A stretch of 64,000 bases of DNA, from positions 62,001 through 126,000 of the forward strand of contig CAJQUW010003042.1 of assembly GCA_907163375.1 (NCBI GenBank). Direction: 5' to 3'. Under the pieces are notes generated by a model. That model saw only the letters and a program-made list of their open reading frames with translations, had not been told where the DNA came from and ran no database searches. Each line of letters opens with the position of its first letter. Within the stretch, counting starts at the first letter, position 1. Origin of the DNA: Prostheceraeus crozeri. Taxonomy: Eukaryota > Platyhelminthes > Polycladida > Euryleptidae. The translations under genes were made by a program, and so were the position numbers. Of the stretch, positions 1 through 9,804 are shown piece after piece.

Positions 1-2435
1 CCAGAATTGTCGTCAGCGGTTATTCTTCACTTTGAAAATTTAACAGGAACGGCTGCCTAGTCCTTACTGTCCGTGGCATGCAATGCAAGTAGTGTTATAA
101 GGTTTGCAAGCGCCTGATCTTGCGTCAACAATTTTATACTCTATTTTTTCAACTTCGATTCATGATTGATACATATTCGGTCTCAAATTTAGACGACACA
201 TTATGTTATGTGCAGCTGCAATGTGTATAATTATCTTTCTAAAATTCATTTAAGTTGATTGCAAACGCCTCTGACAATTTATTAATTTCTAAAATCACCC
301 ATATAGACCGTGACGCAATCACATTTGATGCAATTTAGTGAAACTTTATCACATGAAATATTGATGACTAGTCGAAAGCAACATAATGGATGACATAAGT
401 CATTTGTTTCCAGAACCACATGATCATAAACACACTGTTATCTCATATCCAATGTCATTGCCAAGTTCCTCTGCTGACTCACTAAGAAGCGGCGTCATTG
501 ATGTTTCATTAACTAATCACTTATTAGAAGCAACAACCGGAAGAAAAGGAGTCGGAATACCCTCACAAGTCTCCATCACGAAGAACTGCCTTTATCATCA
601 GGCTTGTTGGTGGGAAAGTCCCACGTGGAATGGGATAGGAATGGGACAGCGTGCTCAGATTCATTTTTTCATGGGCTGGTCATGAGAAGAATATTCGACA
701 TCAAAACTTAGCTCGTCTGTGTTTCTGTGTTTCTACTTGTGGGTGTCAGACGACTAGACAATGCGATCAAGTGCACGAGGCGGTCATTACATGACGGAGT
801 TGGTCACTAACGCAACATCAACAGTCACTATCCACTGCTTTGGAAGGCTCACGGGCTTCAGTGTACCAGAAGATCAAACTATATGTGAAAAATATAGATT
901 TCCATTATAAAAATCATCGGCAGATGAAACTTTACAATTAGACAGAAAGCGTCTGCATTCTTATCAAATTGGAATAATTTCACATAAGCACAGGTGGTAG
1001 TCAATAATTTTGGACAGCTAATCAAAATTGGTCGGTTTTTACAATTTGCAAGTAAACTTTATATAAATACACCGCATATATAATGGCGGGATGTAGCACA
1101 GGAAAAAGGAACTCATTATAGTTTACAGTACGAATTAACGACTAAATGAAATAAAATGAAATAAATACTACATGCAATCTAATATATAGCCAATGACATT
1201 TTCTTCATACAATGACATTCAAAAATGACATTTAATGAACGGACATAGAATCAGGAAATGATTTACTTCTGGTCATCATATATCGATGACAAACTTTACA
1301 AAAAACTTGATACTAATCGCTTTGTTAGCTTCAGAAAAACATCCGCAATTGACATCGAACATCATCTACATGACAAGTACATGCACACTATACAATCACA
1401 GCAGCAACTTTCAGCGAAAATGACTGTTTACAGAACTATTCCCTAGTTACCAACCAACCCACTTCATTATACTGATAATGTTGTTTAGAATGAGCAATGA
1501 ACTTTTTCTGGAGTGACAATCTGCATCCCTACTTTTTGTCCGAAGTCATCCAGCCACAGGATATTGTAAATTGCAGTAATTTAGTCATAAGGTTCTACTA
1601 ATGTACTCTGTTGAGAGAACACTTCAAATGAGAATCATTTCACGCAGTTATGGATAGTTCTGGAAGATTCAATGTACTTTTATGTTGTCATCTCTCCGAC
1701 GGAAATATCATTCCACAGCAGGCTATGAGGCATTTGGAGGCAATTGGTCAATACCTGTGTTGCTCCTTTCATGACATTTGCATACAGATAATATTATTTT
1801 GAATTATTCTCTCTATTTGACAACTGACACTTATCGGCAGATTGGGAACCGGGTTTCTATCTATGAAAGTTGACGCTGCTTTTCTGCTGTTATCTAATTT
1901 TTACCATGACATCATGAAACATCAATGACGTCATCATTCTTGACAGATACAATGCAGTTGCGGATATTTTGAAGATCCTCTGTCAATAAGTTGCCACAAG
2001 TACATCAAACTGTAAATGTAAACCTCTAAAAACAGCTAGCTAAAGTCAGATTCGCTTTACAACTTCTAAATTCAGCAACTGCAATTTAGTCTTGCGACAT
2101 TTTCGCTCTATTTATTTAATAAATTATTTAACAAAGTGAATACGTAAGTAGTGCCTTGTGTTATTATAAAATTTTATTAATCAATTAATAATTTTATTAA
2201 TTATTTGCATTGATTAAAGAAAGTGCAAATGTCGTATAACCAAATTTGAAATCGCTGAGTTTGGGAGTTGTAAAGTGACCGATGACAAGTTTTCTTCCGT
2301 GATTACAGAGAGTATAGACGGAAATTTCGGCAAGTCATTTCCATTTCTTCTCCATTTCCATGAAAATCAAATGGAACTTTCATAGCAATCCTGGAGGATT
2401 CGTTTTAATGCGGCAAAACAAGGAAATGATAAAGA
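1..2435. other. No gene recognised (AT-rich flank)
   Basis: I see no recognisable gene, RNA or transposon end here. The longest open frame is 386-685 (+, 99 codons). It has no motif I recognise, and its second half is rich in Trp and Gly in a way that looks non-coding. Short inverted AT-rich words occur near 2160-2215. Confidence 0.4.
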
Positions 2436-2437
2436 TA

Positions 2438-3034
2438 CAGTAAAACCTCTATTTGACCGCCACCTCTACTTGAACACCATTTTGATGAATTATTATATTT
2501 TGGCAATAGCTACTGCAGAAATCGCCTTCTATACGTTGCACGGCGAGAAGTACATCAAATCCGGCCACATGCGAACACCATCAATGATTGAAGTGGATAG
2601 TCGATGCTTGGGATCAGCTGCCGAAGGATCTGATCATCAAGTCGTTCAAGGGATGCGGACTGACCAACGATCTAGGCGGCAAGATCGCCTGTTTCAGGTG
2701 AGACGGCCGAGTCATACTGGACAGGAACTTCTCCGGCAAGCGCAGGCAATGCCCACAATACCAGTGAACGTGAACTTATTGAGCAACTCGACGCTGATGA
2801 AAATGACGAGGACGGCTACAACACCACTGATTTTGCAATCACCCTGCATTCGTACCTTTTGCTAATTACATAAATGTGTTTCCTGCTTTCTCTTTTCACC
2901 CTTAAAATTTTTCTTCTCAAAATTCTGCCCAGCTCGTCGAAAAATAGAGCACTACTCTCGATTTGAACGCCATCTCACTAAAGGGCAAAGGTTAAAAAAT
3001 AGAGCGCCATGGCGGTGAAATAGAAGTTTTGCAG
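2438..3034 (+). mobile_element. Deleted pogo-like DNA transposon (Tc1/mariner superfamily)
   Basis: The two ends are imperfect inverted repeats. The left end begins CAGTAAAACCTCTATTTG; the reverse complement of the right end begins CTGCAAAACTTCTATTTC. Both are flanked by the dinucleotide TA (2436-2437 and 3035-3036), the target site of Tc1/mariner/pogo elements. Just inside each end the word CTCTA(T/C)TT is repeated, as in Tigger/pogo termini. The interior keeps only the C-terminal part of a pogo-type transposase. At 597 bp this is an internally deleted, non-autonomous copy. Confidence 0.7.
2545..2701 (+). pseudogene. pogo-like transposase, C-terminal fragment
   Basis: From 2594 the frame reads WIVDAWDQLPKDLIIKSF and then a Cys-Gly-Leu-Thr-Asn run. 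This is the conserved segment that follows the DDE domain in pogo/Tigger transposases (typically W-hydrophobic-EAW, then IIKSFKKCGISNALDG). The frame just before it (from 2545) reads GEKYIKSGHMRTPSM, which would join through a frameshift. A stop follows the homologous segment. The DNA-binding domain and the catalytic Asp residues are gone, so this is a relic inside the deleted element 2438-3034. Confidence 0.6.
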
Positions 3035-3036
3035 TA

Positions 3037-3942
3037 AACAAGGCAATAGCTGATCACACCCTATGTACAAAATAACCCAGGAATTCAAATTTGTGGAATA
3101 CCTGGGAGTGTCATTGAATGAGAATCAACATTAAACGTGTTTTCTATGGCAGTTAAAGTTCGTCTATGCTGACGTCAAACCCTCTTAGTAAGCGCTAGCT
3201 TTTTTCAGTTTTTTAGATGTGAATGATGAATAATGACTGACATGAAAATTGAAATATTTCATTTAGATATCAACGAAAGTTCGTCTGAAAGTATTGAAAA
3301 GGTTGAAATAAAAGCAATCATCATTTTGTCTGTACTTTGGGCGAGACAGACGAGTTTATCAAGTGCATATCCCAATTCCCTGTAACACCAGCATTTCATT
3401 TTCACCGTCCGGCTATCATATGTGTACGTCTATCAATGAACGTTACAAGCCCACATCTTGTCTGATGGCTTATGATTTAATGCGAATGATTTGAAAAACA
3501 TGTTTTCATTCACACTTAGGTCACATCCAGTGACTTGATCCGCAGGGCATATAAATCCCCTCCAATCCATCACTTTGCCAGTTACGTTGGTGTAAATCTG
3601 TGAATGTTGTTATTAACTGCATAATTATGTCATGATGTGACTTCACGTTATCCTGTGATCCTGATGGATAATGATATCACCAAAGTTGTGCGCAACACCT
3701 GAGGAATAATGACATGCATTAGACACGACATCTGTCAGCGATTATCAGTTCGCAGTGGGCAATGTATAATTATCAATTCTCCGCAATCCGCACAGCCTGA
3801 AACCTACAGAAATACATTCAGATATCACCTCGTCCGACGTTCGTCACAAGTGAAAATCAACATTTCATCCATAGAGGAAGGATTGCATTACTCCATGATT
3901 ACATGTGTCACGATGTAGCGGGAGATGGACTTGAAAATGTCT
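3037..3942. other. No gene recognised
   Basis: I see no supported gene. Open frames here (for example 3709-3918) are short and lack motifs. A TATA-like word (CATATAAAT) near 3550 has no coding sequence behind it. Confidence 0.4.
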
Positions 3943-4656
3943 TGAAAAACTGGAATCCAAGCGAGTTACTGGAGGGAACGAGGCCGAAAATGAGACTGTC
4001 ACAGAATGATGTACATCCTATGCCTACTTCGAATCTGCACGTCTTCCGAGTTCTAGTGAGTTCCTCTTCTTGTCAGACAGAATCAAAGAAGAACACATGT
4101 AAATCCAATGGGACGCAGATTGCAGTTTTTGGCTAAAATGAAATTTTGCATGTTTTCTCTGATTAAACAAAAAGTGCTAAGCCCAGAGTCATAATTTTTG
4201 GCATGGCATGTCTTTAGGTCATTTTCTATAATGTGCATGTGTTATTATAATGTATGCGAGAATGTATGCAGTTGAGTGTGGTTAAAGTGGGCCAAATATT
4301 GGTGTTTGCCGACTAGTAAGAGGCTCGCCAAGCCTAAATGTGTTTAGCTTCATAGACAGGGTGCATGAAGATGAAAGGAAATGACCTGAAAACATTTCAT
4401 GCCAAAAATTATGACTCTGGGCTTAGTACTTTCTCTTAATCGGAGAAAAAATACAAATTTCATTTTAGCCAAAAACCGCAATCTGCATTCCATTGCATTT
4501 ACATGTGTTTTTCTTTGATCCTGTCTGACAAGAAGAGGAACTCATTAGAACTCGGCAGACGCGCAGATTCGTAGTAGGCATAGGGTGCACATCATTCTAT
4601 GAAAGTCTCACTTTTGGCCTCGTTCCCTGCAGAAACTCGTTCTGGCTGCCGGGCTA
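3943..4656. mobile_element. Fold-back element, family F copy 1
   Basis: About 280 bp at 3958-4235 recurs in reverse complement at about 4366-4656, at roughly 85-90% identity by eye. Paired landmarks are GGGAACGAGGCC, the word TTCCTCTTCTTGTCAGACAG and AGTCATAATTTTTGGCATG. The arms are separated by a loop of about 130 bp. The same arm sequence recurs at 44672-45231 and 54888-55200, so this is a dispersed family. The right end keeps part of the family terminus (GCTGCCGG); the left terminus is degraded, so this copy is old. No transposase is encoded. Confidence 0.75.
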
Positions 4657-5881
4657 ATAGCTGCCATTTCATTCAAAACCAGGAATCATCAGCAGATCGA
4701 CTTGACACTTCTCAACATGTCATGTAAACCCTTGCCCTTCATGGGGTGTTTTGACAAACGCACCCTGTTGAGAGCCTCTCCCCTGCCTATTTCCGAAAGC
4801 AGAGGTCCAAATTCAGAGCAAAATATGGTTATTATGCGTGATATGTTGTTTAAGTTTGTGTTTTGTAATCCGGTCTAATTTTGAAAACTTCGCAATTTTA
4901 AATTTTGAATATAAAACGTCGAAGTCTGAATAGAAACTTCATGGAAATTATCATTTTCTGTTAAAATTGACACAAGAACACTTTTTTTGATAAATTCTGA
5001 TAGCTTTGATATTAATAAGGACTTCTGAAAACATTCAAAGCGAAAATAGTAAATAGTGCAAATTCGACAAATCTGTCGTACATTTTTCAAATCCCATTGT
5101 GACGACAGCATTGAGCCGAAGTTATTCAGAATTGGTAGAAAGCTGTGGAATACGTAGGAAATAAGTTATCTAAAAGTTGGAGTTCCTATCTTCCTTCGGT
5201 TAGGAGCTAGACAGAATTTTCGTCCCCACCCGCGGTTCAGTTAAAGATTTTTCTAGCAAAATTCTAGCCAGAGAGCACGCATGGCCCTCAATCATGCCGG
5301 CCATGGGTTTCCTTGCAAAGTGCTCACAGGCTAACTCCTGAATTTTCCGACTTGGTTAGTGAGCGCAGCGGGTGTACAATCGAGCAACATCCTAGGCTGT
5401 TCGTAAAACTATGAAATTATTGTATACTTTATGACGAACTTTTCATAACAACAATTATAAATGCCGCTACAAGCCGAGGCGTAACTGTTGCCGTCTGTAA
5501 CCGCATGCAACCTCCTGGCTATGTCTCTCTCTATGCATCCGTTACATGTCGGCTGTTAAATATTCACATGCTGACTGAAAACGAAGGACAGCATCGATGT
5601 TCGTTTTAACAGTCTTGAACAAGATAACGAATCTCTTGGCTCTGTCGGAATGATTTTCGAATGTTTCATGAATTGTTTTTGTCATGTGATTTTTGAAATG
5701 AAAAATGAGCTAATATTGCGTGTGCAGATTCAAGTAGTTCAAGATCAACCATATTTGAGAAAACTCCAAAGATAGTAATCGAATAAAAGCCAATAAAATT
5801 AAATTTGTTCATAAAAAGGTTCATATTTACGTTATAAATGAAAATAGAGATAGAAAAATAGAATCTGCACTATAAATATCG
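4657..5881. other. No gene recognised
   Basis: I see no supported gene or repeat boundary. The short minus-strand frame 4875-5111 is Phe/Ile-rich, as expected from chance reading of AT-rich DNA. Confidence 0.4.
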
Positions 5882-6089
5882 CTACTGCAAGTTGTTTATC
5901 CCTCCAGTCTTCTGAAAATAGACTTTCTGTAACTGCGCCTTTCTTTTAACTAGTTCAGAGATTCCCACTGTTGAAGAAATATACTTGTTATGCATACGGA
6001 AGAGGAATAAAGCCAACAAGATGAGTTGCGACATTTTGACGTCATCAAAAACAAAAGAACCAGTCGCTTCTGCATTCAGGTGGTCATGG

Positions 6090-6578
6090 CTACCACAATG
6101 AAGCGGTGAGGCGGTGACTGCAGCGAGAAAGCAGACAGACAAAAACTTCCGCCATTTTCAAGAGAGTCACGTTATAATTGCTCACCAGTTGATTCTCAAA
6201 TATTCCGGGCTTAATTGCTCCTCTAACTGTTACCGACCAGTCGGCGTCGACTGTGTACTTCTGGAACTGACTGTAGAAAGTATCGAATCTCCATATACCC
6301 TCCGCGCAAGCTGCGAACATCTCTTCCAGTGGTGGCGTCTTTTCCTGGTTCTCGTCGTTCAATTTAGTTTCCGGTGGAAAAACAAATGCACCAGACAACC
6401 GACATGTCTGGAAACTAGACATAATAGATTGATGATTTTTACCTTTTTGTCGAGTGGAGCCTGTTTGAGGAAGTACGAACGTCTGCGGAGATTTTGTTGG
6501 TTGTTTGACCCAAATAGACAATTTGAACGACCCGTTGCTGCATTGATAGGAGCTATCTTGTTGCTGCATGTGTCGCAC
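6090..6578 (-). CDS. Possible coding exon(s), product unknown
   Basis: A 162-codon frame is open on the minus strand where the sequence is less AT-rich than its surroundings. The opposite strand is open over nearly the same span (6114-6605). The minus translation has the more protein-like composition (charged, mixed; for example EKTPPLEEMFAACAEG, then QKYTVDADWSVTVRG). It contains candidate splice signals: a donor-like CTG/GTGAGC after the residues ENQL, an internal AAG/GTAAAA and an acceptor-like TGTCTAG. I recognise no domain. It could be an exon of a host gene on the minus strand, an unrecognised transposon fragment, or chance. Confidence 0.22.
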   Translation of the reverse strand: MRHMQQQDSSYQCSNGSFKLSIWVKQPTKSPQTFVLPQTGSTRQKGKNHQSIMSSFQTCRLSGAFVFPPETKLNDENQEKTPPLEEMFAACAEGIWRFDTFYSQFQKYTVDADWSVTVRGAIKPGIFENQLVSNYNVTLLKMAEVFVCLLSRCSHRLTASLW

Positions 6579-6925
6579 TGTCGTATGGAGGCGTTCCTCG
6601 ACTAATACAGTTTCTTTTCCATGGTTTCTATATTCGCTTATGAAAGAGGTGCAGAACTAATTCGACTGTGCAGTGTGCACATGCATCGTCGCTGCGTAAA
6701 TACATGTAGATGCACATTACAATGTGAATCCTTGTGTGTATTGGTGCTACTGACACTTTGTTGTTTGATGCTATGGTATTTTTCAATTTCGAAGAGGCAA
6801 ACGGAATTGCAAATAAATGTAAGCAATACTTGACGTAGTGTCCTCATCGTTCTGCTATTTCATTCATAGAGATTGAGACAGAACGTCTGACAAGAGTTTA
6901 TGCACTTTGAGGTAGATAAATGAAT

Positions 6926-6939
6926 GGTATTGAATTTCC
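6926..6939. repeat. Target-site duplication, left side of Penelope-like insertion
   Basis: GGTATTGAATTTCC occurs here and again, exactly and in the same orientation, at 9791-9804, immediately outside the two ends of the inverted Penelope-like structure. The last three bases also belong to the inverted arm (microhomology at the junction). Confidence 0.85.
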
Positions 6940-7897
6940 ATACGACATTCAGAACACGGAAGTTCATACTAAATTTTATTGACTCCGATATACCACGCTG
7001 TCTCTTTCAGAGCGAACGACAGAATGAATTTCAATACAAGCGGTCAAAATCAGTTAAATCACGAACACAATTCATGGACATGGACATTAAGAGAATAAGA
7101 AACATAGAAATAGAAAGATTGAAGCCAAGTGATACATCATAATACTGTTTACTTTATGAGTAGTAAGAAGGTGAAGCGAAAATAAAAACAGAAGAGAAAA
7201 GTCACGGTATCAAGTGACAGGAGAAGACAAATTCTTCTGCACACACAGCGTGGGTTTAGTCAAACTTATGAGCACAGCTTCACCAATTCGCAGCTCGAAT
7301 TTGTTTCGGCACTGTTTTACCACTTTGAAGGCATTCCTTGAAGCTTTGTGAATGCAGGTCAGATGATGCTGAGTGATGGAGGAATTTGGAGGTAGTCTTG
7401 ATCTCGGACGCTGTTTCCCCTCCTCGCACCACTTCGGGATATGCTCCTTCGAGCGAGTCTCCAAGGTTCTCTCCGTCCTGCCCACATAGCTTGCTCCGCA
7501 AGCGCAGTCGTTGACAAGGGGTTTCTGGAAAGGAGGGATTGAGTCCTTAGGAGCGTTGCTTGCCACTTTTCGTGTACGGTACCAAGGGAGAACTTTGATG
7601 TGAAGATAAGTCCTCTCAACCATGGATTTGATCTTCCTTGCCTCGATGATTGAAGCCTCACCGTTGTACTGGATCCCGAACCGTAACTCCTTTTTCTCGA
7701 CAGTGCGGATGTTTCTGTCAGTTCTGAGGATGCTGCAGCTGTATTTGTCCACAAACCAATGTGGAAAGCCATTCTTGGACAGGATTGTTCGTAGGAAAAT
7801 GGCTTCCTCCTCGAAATGATCTCCCGAACAGATTCTGCGCCCGCGATCAAAGAGGCTTCTCACGAGATTCATTTTGTACTGTCTCGGGTAAAATGCG
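6937..7897 (-). repeat. Left arm of 961-bp inverted repeat (Penelope-like 3' part)
   Basis: This is the reverse complement of 8811-9771 with no insertion or deletion: paired positions always sum to 16708. I found only two substitutions, at 7562/9146 and 7889/8819, so identity is about 99.8%. It carries the 3' untranslated part and the C-terminal 229 codons of the retroelement in antisense. It lacks the last 19 bp of the right end. Confidence 0.9.
7210..7897 (-). pseudogene. Penelope-like C-terminal fragment in inverted arm
   Basis: This is the antisense copy of the C-terminal 229 codons of the plus-strand Penelope-like protein: thumb/linker and GIY-YIG endonuclease. Two residues differ from the plus-strand copy: Tyr instead of Cys at the first codons, from the 7889 change, and Ala instead of Val in RTRKVASNAPKD, from the 7562 change. 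The open frame runs 26 codons further upstream to 7983, but that part is antisense of the RT segment and has no meaning as protein. There is no RT domain, so it cannot be functional alone. Confidence 0.8.
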
Positions 7898-9498
7898 ATC
7901 GAATGCAATCTATCCTTGGTGACAATACAAAGTTCTTGAAGATGTCCTCGAACGTTGATTGGAACGATTCCCAGTCTCAACAATCACTCCTGAAACTTGT
8001 TCGTGAAATTGCAAGGTCTGAAGAGCTCCCTGAAGATGCTGAAAAGTTAATTCCAACCACTGCTATTTTTCCTCGGATGTACGGGCTTCCCAAAGTTCAC
8101 AAAGATGGGTTTCCTTTCCGCCCCATCCTTTCAATGACTGGCTCGACATATCACTCTCTAGCAAGGAAAATCGATGAATGGTTCCTCAAGCCAATCTTGC
8201 ACTTATTCAAGTATCACACAGTGAAAGATTCCTTTGAATTCGCAGAAAAGATGCGTTCCCTACCGATGGACGATAATCTGGTGATGCTGTCTGCCGATAT
8301 CAAAAGTCTTTTCACCAACATTCCGGTGGATGAGACGATCGACATTGTTTGCGATGCTTGGTATCGAACACAAAGAAGACCGCCTATAGTGGGTAAGAAG
8401 AGCATCAGCGAAGCAAATCTTCGAGCTCTTTTGAAGGCTGTAACCAAAGATATGCGATTCTCATTCGGTGGAGATCTCTACACTCAAGTTGATGGCCTCG
8501 CCATGGGTAGCCCTCTCAGTGGTTCCTTCGCTGACATTTTCGTGGGGTTCCATGAGCGTCATCTTCTCACTGGTGCTAACGATTTTGGCATTCATTCCTA
8601 CTGTCGGTACGTGGATGACATTCACATCGTCATAACTCGTGAGCAACAAGGCAGATTCGTGAGCGAACTTCGGAGGATGCACCGTGCCTTGACTTTCAGC
8701 ATGGAAGATTGCGATCATTTTTTGGACGTGAAGCTGGATAGAACGACCAACATGATGCAAACTTCAGTTTATCGGAAGCCAACCTTCACAGGATTGTATA
8801 TGAATTATAACGCATTTTGCCCGAGACAGTACAAAATGAATCTCGTGAGAAGCCTCTTTGATCGCGGGCGCAGAATCTGTTCGGGAGATCATTTCGAGGA
8901 GGAAGCCATTTTCCTACGAACAATCCTGTCCAAGAATGGCTTTCCACATTGGTTTGTGGACAAATACAGCTGCAGCATCCTCAGAACTGACAGAAACATC
9001 CGCACTGTCGAGAAAAAGGAGTTACGGTTCGGGATCCAGTACAACGGTGAGGCTTCAATCATCGAGGCAAGGAAGATCAAATCCATGGTTGAGAGGACTT
9101 ATCTTCACATCAAAGTTCTCCCTTGGTACCGTACACGAAAAGTGGTAAGCAACGCTCCTAAGGACTCAATCCCTCCTTTCCAGAAACCCCTTGTCAACGA
9201 CTGCGCTTGCGGAGCAAGCTATGTGGGCAGGACGGAGAGAACCTTGGAGACTCGCTCGAAGGAGCATATCCCGAAGTGGTGCGAGGAGGGGAAACAGCGT
9301 CCGAGATCAAGACTACCTCCAAATTCCTCCATCACTCAGCATCATCTGACCTGCATTCACAAAGCTTCAAGGAATGCCTTCAAAGTGGTAAAACAGTGCC
9401 GAAACAAATTCGAGCTGCGAATTGGTGAAGCTGTGCTCATAAGTTTGACTAAACCCACGCTGTGTGTGCAGAAGAATTTGTCTTCTCCTGTCACTTGA
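7816..9498 (+). CDS. Penelope-like reverse transcriptase / GIY-YIG endonuclease (N-terminally truncated)
   Basis: The protein would copy element RNA into a nicked chromosomal target by target-primed reverse transcription, with the GIY-YIG domain as nickase. The open frame is 560 codons, but codons 1-28 are read from the inverted arm. True element protein starts near codon 29 (7900) with RMQSILGDNTKF. RT blocks in order: YGLPKVHK (89-96) with RPILS; SADIKSLFTNIP (159-170, catalytic Asp161); GLAMGSPLSGSFAD (227-240); YVDD (265-268, two catalytic Asp); FLDV (302-305). The endonuclease is CACGASYVGRTERTLETR (463-480, Arg480), then EH at 483-484, a His/Cys cluster at 509-515 (HHLTCIH) and Glu538 in RIGEAVLI. 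The N-terminal region before the RT, which full-length Penelope-like proteins have, is missing. The rest is unbroken and ends at a normal stop, so the copy is young but probably inactive. Confidence 0.88.
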   Translation: MISRTDSAPAIKEASHEIHFVLSRVKCDRMQSILGDNTKFLKMSSNVDWNDSQSQQSLLKLVREIARSEELPEDAEKLIPTTAIFPRMYGLPKVHKDGFPFRPILSMTGSTYHSLARKIDEWFLKPILHLFKYHTVKDSFEFAEKMRSLPMDDNLVMLSADIKSLFTNIPVDETIDIVCDAWYRTQRRPPIVGKKSISEANLRALLKAVTKDMRFSFGGDLYTQVDGLAMGSPLSGSFADIFVGFHERHLLTGANDFGIHSYCRYVDDIHIVITREQQGRFVSELRRMHRALTFSMEDCDHFLDVKLDRTTNMMQTSVYRKPTFTGLYMNYNAFCPRQYKMNLVRSLFDRGRRICSGDHFEEEAIFLRTILSKNGFPHWFVDKYSCSILRTDRNIRTVEKKELRFGIQYNGEASIIEARKIKSMVERTYLHIKVLPWYRTRKVVSNAPKDSIPPFQKPLVNDCACGASYVGRTERTLETRSKEHIPKWCEEGKQRPRSRLPPNSSITQHHLTCIHKASRNAFKVVKQCRNKFELRIGEAVLISLTKPTLCVQKNLSSPVT

Positions 9499-9771
9499 TA
9501 CCGTGACTTTTCTCTTCTGTTTTTATTTTCGCTTCACCTTCTTACTACTCATAAAGTAAACAGTATTATGATGTATCACTTGGCTTCAATCTTTCTATTT
9601 CTATGTTTCTTATTCTCTTAATGTCCATGTCCATGAATTGTGTTCGTGATTTAACTGATTTTGACCGCTTGTATTGAAATTCATTCTGTCGTTCGCTCTG
9701 AAAGAGACAGCGTGGTATATCGGAGTCAATAAAATTTAGTATGAACTTCCGTGTTCTGAATGTCGTATGGA
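8811..9771 (+). repeat. Right arm of 961-bp inverted repeat (Penelope-like 3' part)
   Basis: This is the direct-orientation partner of 6937-7897. It starts inside the RT/endonuclease linker (around ORF codon 333) and runs through the stop codon at 9496-9498 and the 3' untranslated region. The element continues 19 bp further, to 9790, before the target duplication. Confidence 0.9.
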
Positions 9772-9790
9772 GATTGACGTGCACCAAAGG

Positions 9791-9804
9791 GGTATTGAAT
9801 TTCC
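9791..9804. repeat. Target-site duplication, right side of Penelope-like insertion
   Basis: This is an exact 14-bp match to 6926-6939, directly after the 3' end of the element. Confidence 0.85.

Larger units (their letters stand above)
6940..9790 (+). mobile_element. Penelope-like retroelement (PLE), 5'-truncated with inverted partial copy
   Basis: The insertion is 2851 bp between perfect 14-bp target duplications (6926-6939 and 9791-9804). It is built as inverted 3' segment (to 7897), unique RT segment (7898-8810) and direct 3' segment (8811-9790). The RT has the Penelope signature and is followed by a GIY-YIG endonuclease, which separates it from LINEs and LTR elements. Known Penelope-like insertions are often partial, with terminal copies (pLTRs) in direct or inverted orientation and a short tail present at one end only. 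The 19-bp right-hand extension fits that tail. The near identity of the arms means the structure formed in a single recent event or is kept homogeneous. Confidence 0.9.

Noticed and set aside
7359..7850. Other long frames inside the Penelope-like arms (both strands)
   Set aside because: They are the same shadow frames appearing in both arms, overlapping the real RT/endonuclease frame.
7210..7983. 257-codon minus-strand open frame as an independent gene
   Set aside because: It is the inverted copy of the Penelope-like C-terminus plus 26 codons of antisense RT sequence; no RT domain and no separate promoter.
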